The notes below the pieces were generated by a model. That model did not search any database. It worked only from the letters and a program-made list of their open reading frames with translations, and was not told where the DNA came from. From an uncultured Pelagibacteraceae bacterium (GTDB lineage Bacteria > Pseudomonadota > Alphaproteobacteria > Pelagibacterales > Pelagibacteraceae), in contig CABZPB010000004.1 of assembly GCA_902527485.1 (NCBI GenBank), positions 1 through 44,591 on the forward strand: a stretch of DNA of 44,591 bases, read 5' to 3'. The number at the start of each line of letters is the position of its first letter. Positions within the stretch are counted from its first letter, which is position 1. The position numbers and the translations under genes are program-made. This document shows positions 39,335 through 44,591 of this stretch, piece by piece.

Positions 39335-39444
39335 AATGTTAATAATATTAATCTTTGAATAAGAAAATTCTGATAAGATTCATAGTATAGTTGTTTTTTA
39401 TAATATTTAAAGTTTTTATATCTAAGTAAAATTGGTGTTTTTTA

Positions 39445-39474
39445 TAGATATTTTTGTGCTTATTAACAGTGCAA
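39445..39474 (-). promoter_or_regulatory. Candidate sigma-70 promoter of the nuo operon
   Basis: In the 207 bp between tRNA-Asp and nuoA, the minus strand has TTGCAC (39474-39469) and TATCTA (39450-39445) separated by 18 bp. This would give a leader of about 100 nt before nuoA. The stretch is very AT-rich, and I see no clear terminator after tRNA-Asp, so read-through from the tRNA genes into nuo is also possible. Confidence 0.35.
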
Positions 39475-39541
39475 ATTAGTCACGTATTTAATGGCTAATT
39501 CATTAACAGATTATTTAAAATTGAGAATAATTATCACTAAA

Positions 39542-39618
39542 TGGCGGGAGTGAAGGGACTCGAACCCTCGACCTATCGCGTGACAGGCGATCGCTCTAAC
39601 CAACTGAGCTACACCCCC
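39542..39618 (-). tRNA. tRNA-Asp (anticodon GTC)
   Basis: The minus strand folds as a full cloverleaf. The acceptor GGGGGTG pairs with CACTCCC, including one G-U. The D-arm begins TAGCTCAGTTGGTTAGAGC, the anticodon loop is CTGTCAC (GTC), and the T-arm contains GGTTCGAGTCC. The discriminator is G and CCA is encoded in the DNA. It lies 15 bp downstream of tRNA-Val and is probably on the same transcript. Confidence 0.96.
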
Positions 39619-39633
39619 ACTTGTGATTCATTT

Positions 39634-39709
39634 TGGTGGGCAGTAAAGGACTCGAACCTTTGACCCCCTCGGTGTAAACGAGATGCTCTACCAACTGAGC
39701 TAACCGCCC
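39634..39709 (-). tRNA. tRNA-Val (anticodon TAC), intact copy at an element junction
   Basis: The minus-strand cloverleaf has acceptor GGGCGGT/ACTGCCC (one G-U), anticodon loop TTTACAC (TAC), T-arm AAAGG-TTCGAGT-CCTTT, discriminator A and encoded CCA. Its first 49 nt lie in a 50-bp direct repeat shared with 43816-43865. The gene is therefore whole, but everything upstream of its 5' end now belongs to the inserted element. The original upstream region should be the sequence right of 43865. Confidence 0.96.
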
Positions 39710-39710
39710 T
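39661..39710. repeat. Left attachment repeat (50-bp direct repeat, tRNA-Val 5' half)
   Basis: These 50 bp are identical, base for base, to 43816-43865. They cover the tRNA-Val 5' end, D-arm, anticodon arm and variable region plus one base upstream. Flanking bases differ on both sides, so the repeat ends are sharp. Perfect repeats of a tRNA part flanking a tyrosine integrase gene are the hallmark of attL/attR. Confidence 0.93.
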
Positions 39711-39944
39711 TATGTTTTTAACCACCAAAATGTTCGAGTTTTCTATACTCATTTCTACTTTCTATCAATAATTAATTATATCAATAAAAGGGGAACAATC
39801 CAAGAATCTTGTGTGATTACTGTGACCAGATTGAGTCTGTTAAAGTTAGTTTAAAATCCAAAAATCCAAACTTAGTTTTTACCCCACACCCCTTTTTTCA
39901 AACTGGGACTCCTATATAGACTGTATATGCTAAGACTGACACCT
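39711..39944. other. Non-coding left end of the element
   Basis: This 234-bp stretch lies between the left repeat and the end of the 225-aa gene. It holds a candidate promoter facing tRNA-Val (39742-39768) and a purine/pyrimidine-biased patch (39880-39900, CCCC-A-C-A-CCCC then a T run). No ORF or RNA gene is evident. It must contain the attachment-site arm sequences on this side, but I cannot assign them. Confidence 0.5.
39742..39768 (-). promoter_or_regulatory. Candidate element-borne promoter reading into tRNA-Val
   Basis: On the minus strand TTGATA (39768-39763) and TATAGA (39747-39742) are spaced by 15 bp, or 16 with the -35 shifted one base. Transcription would start about 25 bp upstream of the tRNA-Val 5' end. 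Because the insertion separates the tRNA from its original upstream DNA, some promoter here or read-through from the element operon must serve tRNA-Val and tRNA-Asp. The hexamers are seen; activity is inferred. Confidence 0.4.
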
Positions 39945-40622
39945 TTAGTTATCAGTAGAACTTTTTTGAAAAGATTTTTTTAATAATGAATTTACAAGCT
40001 CTCTTTCTTTATCTGTTAGCTCTGCAATAGTCATTCCAAATTTAAAATAATCTGACAAATTTAATTTTTTTATTGGTGGTGGTCTTTTAACTTTACCTCC
40101 AGAATTATAATAAGTGAAACTCGGATCACGAATAATTCCACCTCTTGCAAGGTTCTGCATAATCCCAGACATTCGATCTTCTATTTTAGCAAGAGCTCCA
40201 CTAAGTATAATATCTTCTAATTGTTTTTTTTGTTTTTCATTTATTAATTTTTGATCTCTTAAAAAATCTCTAAAAGATTTACCAGGATTGTCTAAAAGAA
40301 ACTTTTCATAATCTTTCATGATCATTGGTATTTCAAATGTTTCAAATTCTTCTTTTATATCTTCTTCTGACTTTGCAAATTTAGGGGGTACCTTACTACC
40401 GGAATTTTTCTTCAAGGGCACTCTCTGTGGCTCTATGGAGTCTTTTAGGAACTCTCTTTTACTGTTTTTAGGTCTTGTTAAGTAATTCATCATTTGTTTG
40501 TACTCTCTTGGGTTTAAAGATTTCTTGGTCTTTGGTTCCTGCAGCAAGGAACTTGGAACAGGGTCATCATATTTATCTATCATCTCTATAAGATTGTTTT
40601 CATTGTCGTAAGTGTAAGCCAT
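39945..40622 (-). CDS. Element protein of unknown function (225 aa)
   Basis: I do not recognise this protein. It is hydrophilic, with no signal peptide or membrane helix. It contains a Lys/Pro-rich N-terminal third (PKTKKSLNPREYKQMMNYL), an acidic segment EEDIKEEFETFE, helical stretches, and a Gly-rich motif LARGGI followed later by YNSGGKVKRPPP. It ends in a charged helix (LTDKERELVNSLLKK). The start is well supported: GAGG lies 6-7 bases before ATG 40622 within a 15-bp sequence also found at 42711-42725. It is the last gene of the element, 267 bp after the primase. It could be a virion-related or hijacking factor, but nothing shows this. Confidence 0.75.
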   Translation of the reverse strand: MAYTYDNENNLIEMIDKYDDPVPSSLLQEPKTKKSLNPREYKQMMNYLTRPKNSKREFLKDSIEPQRVPLKKNSGSKVPPKFAKSEEDIKEEFETFEIPMIMKDYEKFLLDNPGKSFRDFLRDQKLINEKQKKQLEDIILSGALAKIEDRMSGIMQNLARGGIIRDPSFTYYNSGGKVKRPPPIKKLNLSDYFKFGMTIAELTDKERELVNSLLKKSFQKSSTDN

Positions 40623-40623
40623 G

Positions 40624-40638
40624 AGTTACCTCGAATTA
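40624..40638. repeat. 15-bp element repeat (third copy of GTTACCTCGA site)
   Basis: AGTTACCTCGAATTA here is identical to 42711-42725. On the minus strand it contains the GAGGT ribosome-binding site of the 225-aa gene, ending 1 bp before its ATG. Sharing with the inverted repeat upstream of the primase operon suggests a common regulator or a translational operator. Confidence 0.6.
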
Positions 40639-40692
40639 TTTTTTAAAAAATCAACAAAACCAATCGTTTAAGTTATTTTCAAGGTGTACTGT

Positions 40693-40767
40693 AGGTTACA
40701 ACCTCAATTATACCGTTCAGTCAGTCACCCTAAAAACTTTTTCAGTGGGGAGCTCCCGACCCCCCAC
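40693..40767. other. Structured GC-rich spacer patch, possible origin or control region
   Basis: The 267-bp spacer between the primase and the 225-aa gene contains AGGTT-AC-AACCT (40693-40704) and CAGTCAGTCA (40718-40727). A GC-rich palindrome follows: GGGAGCTCCC (40748-40757), nested in an alternative stem GTGGGG (40745-40750)/CCCCAC (40762-40767). Such a GC patch is rare in this AT-rich DNA. Satellite and plasmid primases often act at a structured origin near their gene, so an origin is possible; a terminator or attenuator is the alternative. Confidence 0.4.
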
Positions 40768-40836
40768 CGGTAAACGAAAAGTTTATTATTAATGTGCTAA
40801 TCTTATATCCTAGTATTAATAGAACATTAAATTATT

Positions 40837-40855
40837 AAAATCGTAGATCGATTTT
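40837..40855 (-). terminator. Candidate terminator after the primase gene
   Basis: AAAATCG (40837-40843) and CGATTTT (40849-40855) form a 7-bp stem with a 5-base loop, 35 bp past the primase stop. The minus-strand stem ends in four T, then AATAATTT. The stem is AT-rich and weak. Confidence 0.3.
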
Positions 40856-40889
40856 TAGGTGTCTGTCTGTCTTTGTTTTTTTTATTCTA

Positions 40890-42371
40890 TTAATAGTTAT
40901 CTTTTTTTGCATAAACAGGGTGACCCAGTTTCTCTTCTTTTTTCTTCATGTACTCATCATGAGCTTCATAAAATTGTTCCTTTGTTCCAATGTTATTGGC
41001 TCTTGAACCCTCAACAGCATCCCGGGGTATCTTCCAACACCTAATCTCTTTTTTCGCTATGGTTATCTTAGTATGCTCTGCCTTAAACTCTGATCTAAAT
41101 AAATGAGCTACTTTTCGAACATCAATAGATTGATGATTATGTTTTAAATGATTAATTACAGATTCAGTTTTAACCCACCAATAACCTTCATGAAAACAAG
41201 CTCCCAAATTATCTAGTAAGTTAAATCTCCTATCATCATAGTCATCATTTTGATTATCTCTTTTTCTTATTAGGAACAAAGCAATCATTCCTTTAATCAT
41301 TCCATAATAAGAGCTCTCAGGTGGAGCTTCTTCTTTTTTTACATTTGCTAACAACTGTGTTCTTATAACTTTCCAATCTTTTGGCGTTATTTCAGGTGGT
41401 TCAACCATACAATTTTCTAAAATTAAAATTTTCATTTTGGTATATGACAGTAGTATTGAAGTATCCCATATATCAATCCAGTGATCTTTAAATTTTAAAC
41501 GCCATTGTTTTGGTTCTGTACTATAGACAATTAAGTCAGTGAACATTGATGAAGCATCTTTTACACCAACCCAAGCAAACAGTTTTGAAATATCACTTGG
41601 AGTAACTTCTAAAACTTCTGCAAGTTTAGGAATTCCAAAACTTTTAGTTTTATCATTCCTTGCAGCGGTTCCTTTGGTTGCATACCTTCCTGGGTTATCT
41701 GAGCCTGATTTAAAGGCTAAATCAAAGCAAAAGGTGTTAATCTTCTCATCTGACCAATCTGTATGTTTTGCTAAAATACCTGCAATAGATGTAACATAAT
41801 TATCTATCTGACCTAAAGACGGAAACATAACTGACAATGCACACTTCAAACAAATTTCTTTCATCAAAGCATTTGTTCGAGTGTCATACTTTTGAAAACC
41901 AGAAAAATGTAACCAAGTTAAAACCTCAGCTCCTGCATTTTTTTTATGAGGTCTAAATCCACCAGGGACATAAGTAAAATGATCATTGCCGTGTCTAATA
42001 TCTAACAACCTACGACCATGTGCAAAGTTTTTAAAATATTTTTCAAAGGCAGCAGGAACAATAATCTCTTCATATTCTGTTACACCTTCAAATAATAAAT
42101 GACTTAGCGGATTAGATTTTCTTCCAAACTTAGCACCACAAATAACATCACCCAAAAACTTCTGCATTACATAATTGTCAATATCTAGATCAACAATGTT
42201 ATCTAACCTTAGTCCGTATACTCTTGATTTAAAATCTTCTGGAATTGTTAAAAATTTTTCTTTCCAACCTTTAAGAGTAGGAACACCTTCTGTATTACAG
42301 GGGATTACACAGTAACCTAAATCCTGCCATTCTTTAGGTGTTCTAGGAGCTCCGTCATTAAAATTACTCAT
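40890..42371 (-). CDS. PrimPol-like replication protein (archaeo-eukaryotic primase superfamily)
   Basis: The 493-aa protein has the layout of bifunctional primase-polymerase N-domains. The entry segment is GYCVIPCNTEGVPTLKGW (residues 19-36). The acidic motif NIVDLDIDN has D61, D63 and D65. A His motif is RKSNPLSHLLFE (H91), and the third motif is LLDIRHGNDHFTYVPGG (D124, R126). These match the D-x-D, H and D elements of AEP primases. The C-terminal half (about 180-493) is unassigned and may contain winged-helix segments. There is no Walker A P-loop, so unlike P4 alpha or many satellite primases no helicase is fused. Its start overlaps the 73-aa gene by 8 bp. It probably starts replication of the excised element; this is inferred. 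Confidence 0.75.
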   Translation of the reverse strand: MSNFNDGAPRTPKEWQDLGYCVIPCNTEGVPTLKGWKEKFLTIPEDFKSRVYGLRLDNIVDLDIDNYVMQKFLGDVICGAKFGRKSNPLSHLLFEGVTEYEEIIVPAAFEKYFKNFAHGRRLLDIRHGNDHFTYVPGGFRPHKKNAGAEVLTWLHFSGFQKYDTRTNALMKEICLKCALSVMFPSLGQIDNYVTSIAGILAKHTDWSDEKINTFCFDLAFKSGSDNPGRYATKGTAARNDKTKSFGIPKLAEVLEVTPSDISKLFAWVGVKDASSMFTDLIVYSTEPKQWRLKFKDHWIDIWDTSILLSYTKMKILILENCMVEPPEITPKDWKVIRTQLLANVKKEEAPPESSYYGMIKGMIALFLIRKRDNQNDDYDDRRFNLLDNLGACFHEGYWWVKTESVINHLKHNHQSIDVRKVAHLFRSEFKAEHTKITIAKKEIRCWKIPRDAVEGSRANNIGTKEQFYEAHDEYMKKKEEKLGHPVYAKKDNY

Positions 42372-42585
42372 CAGCTCCCCCTTTCAACTCCTTAATTTCT
42401 TTGTTGAGTTTCTTGTTTTTAATCCAATATTGACCATACCAATGCCAACCCTCAATAGATAAATCGAGGTAATGCACGAATAATTTATGCACCATTTGGA
42501 ATTCGTTTTCCTTAGCTTTGATTATTTTTTCTTGGATTTTAATTATCTTTTTTAAGTCAGATACGACATTTGTAACTTTAGACAT
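42364..42585 (-). CDS. Small coiled-coil-like element protein (73 aa)
   Basis: I cannot assign a family. The protein is mainly helical, with a Lys/Ile heptad-like stretch (VVSDLKKIIKIQEKIIKAKENEF, residues 7-29, shown only as its pattern of Ile/Lys repeats), an aromatic centre EGWHWYGQYW (about 45-54) and a Lys-rich end. It overlaps the primase by 8 bp, so both are probably translated together. ATG 42585 is preceded by AGGAAA about 11 bases upstream, a weak site. It might be an accessory replication or regulatory factor; an excisionase is possible by size but no DNA-binding motif is evident. Confidence 0.65.
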   Translation of the reverse strand: MSKVTNVVSDLKKIIKIQEKIIKAKENEFQMVHKLFVHYLDLSIEGWHWYGQYWIKNKKLNKEIKELKGGADE

Positions 42586-42711
42586 AACATTAATAGTTTC
42601 CTTTTCATTGTTTTCGTTAGTGGATTTTAGGGACTACCTACCCAGTTATGTCTTTCGTCTGTTACTGTTGTATAGAATTTTACAGTTTACAACTAATGCT
42701 AATTTGGAATA

Positions 42712-42744
42712 GTTACCTCGAATTAGGTATGCACTCGAGGTAAC
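42712..42744. repeat. Inverted repeat GTTACCTCGA-N13-TCGAGGTAAC
   Basis: The 10-bp arms at 42712-42721 and 42735-42744 are perfect reverse complements. They lie between the integrase stop and the operon of the 73-aa protein and primase. The left arm is part of a 15-bp sequence repeated at 40624-40638. It sits about 127 bp upstream of the 73-aa start and upstream of a possible -10 TATACA. It could be an operator, or an integrase terminator, though no T run follows. Confidence 0.6.
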
Positions 42745-42762
42745 CTTTAAACTATAGGATAG

Positions 42763-43716
42763 TTACGAATTTAACTTTTTCGCAACATGATGAGCTTCTA
42801 GATTATTATAAATTCTTAGTAACATTCTAGGGTCTGTATGTCCTGCAATCTTCATTGTTTCAGGAACATTTAATCCATGCTTTCTCATAAAATCAGTAAG
42901 AGCATTTCTACGACAATCATGAAACACAGCACCTTTTATTCCATAACCAATAGACAATTTTCTGAACTGTTTTGATACTTGCCATTTACTTATTTTAAAT
43001 GGGAGCTCCGCCTCTTTTAATAATTTAAGAGCTTTATTAGTAAGAGGTATTACTCTAGGTTTTGTTTTAGCCACAGGAATTTTAAGAGTATGACCCTCAA
43101 TAAATTCATGATTTGCTCTAAGGATTTCACTTAACCTCATTCCAGTTTCTAAAGATATCTGAATTATAGACCTCATTATTGGACTAGTACGATTACCAAA
43201 TAACAGTTTCTTAATTTCTGCATCTGATAATCTTCTATCTCTAGGTTCTGCTTTCTTAGGTCTTCTGATTTGTAGAACTGGATTATCTACAGGATAGCCC
43301 CACTCTCTTTTAAATGTAGTGAACATTGTAGAGATAACATCAAGTTTTCTATTCACTGATCCACCTGACAAGGTCTTCAATGTTTCATCTTTCCATTTAT
43401 TTATGTGATGAGGCATTATCCGATTAATTGGGTAAACTGCCCACGCTTCTTGGATAAACTGTAATATCTTAGATCTCTCATCTCTGTAACTTTTTTTAAG
43501 CACAGATATTTCCTCGATATATCTACGAGCCAAGTCTTCAAACTTAGGATATTTTATTTTAATTATCCCTGCATCTTCTCGTCTTAACTTAACCTCTGTA
43601 AGATTTGCCCAACGATTTGCATCAGTCTTACTTACAAATACTTTTGAGATTAAAGGGTGTCCCTGCACTCGGATAATTGATTGCCATTTGTTTCTATGTT
43701 TTCTTATTGTAGCCAT
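42763..43716 (-). CDS. int: Tyrosine recombinase/integrase
   Basis: The enzyme integrates and excises the element at tRNA-Val. With the start at ATG 43716 it has 317 aa: an N-terminal arm-binding domain (MATIRKHRNKWQSIIRVQG), a SAM-like core-binding domain (about 58-150), and the catalytic domain. Catalytic residues visible are R194 (TGMRLSEIL), K219, H266 and R269 (FHDCRRN), H293 (AGHTD) and nucleophile Y303 (LRIYNN), so it looks active. The longer frame begins at TTG 43770; the ATG is preferred because AAAGGA lies 9 bases before it. It is the first gene after the right repeat and points away from it, so a transcript from the stranded tRNA-Val promoter would reach it. Confidence 0.95.
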   Translation of the reverse strand: MATIRKHRNKWQSIIRVQGHPLISKVFVSKTDANRWANLTEVKLRREDAGIIKIKYPKFEDLARRYIEEISVLKKSYRDERSKILQFIQEAWAVYPINRIMPHHINKWKDETLKTLSGGSVNRKLDVISTMFTTFKREWGYPVDNPVLQIRRPKKAEPRDRRLSDAEIKKLLFGNRTSPIMRSIIQISLETGMRLSEILRANHEFIEGHTLKIPVAKTKPRVIPLTNKALKLLKEAELPFKISKWQVSKQFRKLSIGYGIKGAVFHDCRRNALTDFMRKHGLNVPETMKIAGHTDPRMLLRIYNNLEAHHVAKKLNS

Positions 43717-43737
43717 TGTTATTTTCCTTTCGTTTTT

Positions 43738-43764
43738 GTGACCGAAAGTGACCTGAGAGTGATC
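43738..43764. repeat. Three GTGAYC repeats in the integrase leader
   Basis: GTGACC (43738), GTGACC (43748) and GTGATC (43759) occur 10 and 11 bp apart, about one helical turn each, 22-48 bp upstream of the integrase ATG. Phased repeats here fit an operator or arm-type sites for integrase or an excision factor. The repeats are seen; the role is inferred. Confidence 0.55.
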
Positions 43765-43815
43765 GAACAAGGTTGTAAATTTAAAACAGTAGGATTAACA
43801 AGGGGAATTAACGAC

Positions 43816-43864
43816 TGACCCCCTCGGTGTAAACGAGATGCTCTACCAACTGAGCTAACCGCCC
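43816..43864 (-). pseudogene. Truncated tRNA-Val (5' 49 nt only)
   Basis: The sequence is identical to the first 49 nt of the intact tRNA-Val (acceptor 5' strand, D-arm and anticodon arm TAC), then diverges: no T-arm or acceptor 3' strand follows. It retains the original promoter on its 5' side (43883-43910). It is the stub left by integration, not an independent tRNA gene. Confidence 0.9.
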
Positions 43865-43865
43865 T
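43816..43865. repeat. Right attachment repeat (50-bp direct repeat)
   Basis: This copy matches 39661-39710 exactly. To its right is chromosomal DNA with the probable native tRNA promoter; to its left is the element, starting with the integrase leader. Confidence 0.93.
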
Positions 43866-43882
43866 AAACCAAAATAAAGTGA

Positions 43883-43910
43883 TTTATATCTTTTGGGAAA
43901 ATAACGTCAA
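43883..43910 (-). promoter_or_regulatory. Probable original tRNA-Val promoter, now facing the integrase
   Basis: On the minus strand TTGACG (43910-43905), a 16-bp spacer and TATAAA (43888-43883) end 18 bp before the first tRNA base (43864). This is a better promoter than the one on the element side. After insertion it transcribes the 49-nt tRNA stub and then, with no obvious terminator, the integrase 150 bp further on. Confidence 0.6.
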
Positions 43911-43970
43911 GTTCTATTACTAATGAAAAAATGGCTTAAAAATTATTTTTTATTAATATTTTTTTGTAAG

Positions 43971-44591
43971 TTAACAAAGATAATCTAAAGCTTTAAGTAT
44001 TCCACCTTTTTTATATGGTATCTTCGATTTCATTAATCCCATTTCAACACCAGCTAAAGTTCCCGCTAACATTAATTCATTAAAATCACCTAAATGCCCA
44101 ATTCTAAAAATTTTACCAGCAACTTTTGCTAAACCTGTTCCTAAAGACATGTTGTAATGATCTAAAATTATTTTTCTCAATGAATCCGCATCATGTCCAT
44201 CTGGAACCATTACTGCTGTTAGTGAGTCTGAATATTCCTCTGGATTTTTACAAAGTATTTCTAATCCCCAAGCTTTAACGGCAACTCTAGTAGCTTCTGC
44301 AAATCTTTTATGTCTAGTAAATACGTTTTCTAAACCTTCTTCAGTCAACATGCTAATTGCTTCATCTAATCCATACAATAAATTTGTTGCTGGTGTATAT
44401 GGAAAATAGCCTTTTTTATTATTTTCTATCATTGGTTTCCAATCCCAATATGATTTTGGTAAATCAGAAACTTGATAAGCTTTTAACGCTTTTGAACTTA
44501 TTGCATTAAAGGAAAGTCCTGGAGGTAATAATAATCCTTTTTGAGATCCACCAACTGTAACATCAACTTTCCATTCTTCGTGTCTATAATC
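43971..44591 (-). CDS. Class V aminotransferase, probably serine-glyoxylate aminotransferase, 5'-truncated
   Basis: The frame is open to the window edge, so the start lies outside; the ATG at 44432 is internal. The 206 visible residues contain the PLP-lysine motif VGGSQKGLLLPPGLSF (Lys at visible residue 18), TPATNLLYGLDEA, the glyoxylate-aminotransferase ending FRIGHLGDFNELML and AGTLAGVEMGL. These fit the serine-glyoxylate/alanine-glyoxylate group, which moves the amino group of serine to glyoxylate to give hydroxypyruvate and glycine. SAR11 bacteria depend on glycine and serine supply, so the role is plausible. Exact substrate cannot be settled from the fragment. Confidence 0.88.
   Translation of the reverse strand, partial: DYRHEEWKVDVTVGGSQKGLLLPPGLSFNAISSKALKAYQVSDLPKSYWDWKPMIENNKKGYFPYTPATNLLYGLDEAISMLTEEGLENVFTRHKRFAEATRVAVKAWGLEILCKNPEEYSDSLTAVMVPDGHDADSLRKIILDHYNMSLGTGLAKVAGKIFRIGHLGDFNELMLAGTLAGVEMGLMKSKIPYKKGGILKALDYLC

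Larger units (their letters stand above)
39661..43865 (-). mobile_element. 4.15-kb tRNA-Val integrative element (phage-satellite-like)
   Basis: The unit is bounded by perfect 50-bp repeats of the tRNA-Val 5' half. One repeat plus the interior (39711-43865) is 4155 bp. It carries four minus-strand genes: a tyrosine integrase next to the right repeat, a 73-aa protein, a PrimPol-like primase and an unrecognised 225-aa protein. It also contains several inverted and direct repeats in unusually long spacers (177, 267 and 234 bp), unlike the tightly packed chromosome. I see no capsid, portal, terminase, lysis, mobilisation or helicase gene. Integrase plus primase without virion genes recalls phage satellites and the small integrative elements reported from marine particle DNA. 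Base composition is similar to the host, suggesting long residence in AT-rich hosts. Confidence 0.9.

Noticed and set aside
39335..39541. Small RNA or small ORF between tRNA-Asp and nuoA
   Set aside because: The stretch is strongly AT-rich with no stable hairpin and no frame with coding character; only a candidate promoter is supportable.
39629..39732. 11-bp inverted repeat CATTTTGGTGG (39629-39639) and CCACCAAAATG (39722-39732) flanking tRNA-Val
   Set aside because: It includes the encoded CCA end, has no extension beyond 11 bp and encloses the whole tRNA; it may be chance or a leftover tRNA-end fragment, too weak to call an attachment or processing site.
40858..40873. Short TGTC tandem run (GTGTCTGTCTGTC) near the primase stop
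   Set aside because: Only about three units; compatible with chance and without a supporting structure.
40859..41044. Plus-strand 61-aa frame with Cys/Phe-rich start
   Set aside because: It is mostly antisense to the primase 3' end, has no Shine-Dalgarno and an unnatural composition.
43790..43864. Second functional tRNA-Val at the right repeat
   Set aside because: After nt 49 the sequence has no T-arm (no TTCGA loop with paired stem) and no 3' strand to match the GGGCGGT acceptor.
1..44591. CRISPR array, insertion sequence or rRNA genes
   Set aside because: No regularly spaced repeats, no transposase frame and no rRNA-like sequence were seen on either strand.

Overview
The window looks like a chromosome segment from a SAR11-type marine alphaproteobacterium (Pelagibacterales). 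The DNA is very AT-rich, proteins are rich in Lys, Ile and Asn, and genes overlap or sit a few bases apart. The order lexA - gltX - lpx genes - bamA - dxr - cdsA - uppS - frr - tsf - rpsB - dnaE - lolD - lolC - proS - rnj - coaX - birA - nuo follows the typical alphaproteobacterial super-cluster. This assignment rests on composition, gene content and order; no database search was possible.

Layout. 1-1698 (+): end of the tryptophan pathway (trpD, cut by the window edge, and trpC). 1749-2465 (+): lexA behind a perfect alphaproteobacterial SOS box. 2488-3885 (+): gltX, whose 3' end overlaps the convergent lpxB. 3865-15510 (-): an envelope, isoprenoid and translation cluster read as rpsB, tsf, frr, uppS, cdsA, dxr, bamA, skp, fabZ, lpxD, lpxA, lpxI, lpxB. 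It starts behind a possible S2 leader RNA. pyrH and rseP, which usually sit inside this cluster, are absent from their usual places. 15641-25482 (-): dnaE, lolD, lolC, proS, a DUF1467 membrane protein, rnj, coaX and a short birA. 25482-39334 (-): a complete nuoA-N operon for respiratory complex I with no insertions. 39542-39709 (-): tandem tRNA-Asp and tRNA-Val genes.

39661-43865: a small integrative element of about 4.15 kb inserted in tRNA-Val. It is bounded by perfect 50-bp direct repeats of the tRNA 5' half. It encodes a tyrosine integrase, a 73-aa coiled-coil-like protein, a 493-aa protein resembling an archaeo-eukaryotic-type primase (PrimPol) with no visible helicase domain, and a 225-aa protein I do not recognise. 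No capsid, terminase or conjugation genes are visible, so it resembles a minimal phage-satellite-like or cryptic integrative element. The unusual point is polarity. The repeat is the 5' half of the tRNA, so the element has separated the tRNA-Val/tRNA-Asp pair from its original promoter, which now points at the integrase, and it must supply a replacement promoter. 43971-44591 (-): the C-terminal part of a class V aminotransferase, probably serine-glyoxylate aminotransferase, cut by the window edge.

The chromosomal part is ordinary streamlined housekeeping DNA. The tRNA-Val element and its promoter arrangement are the most promising novelty.
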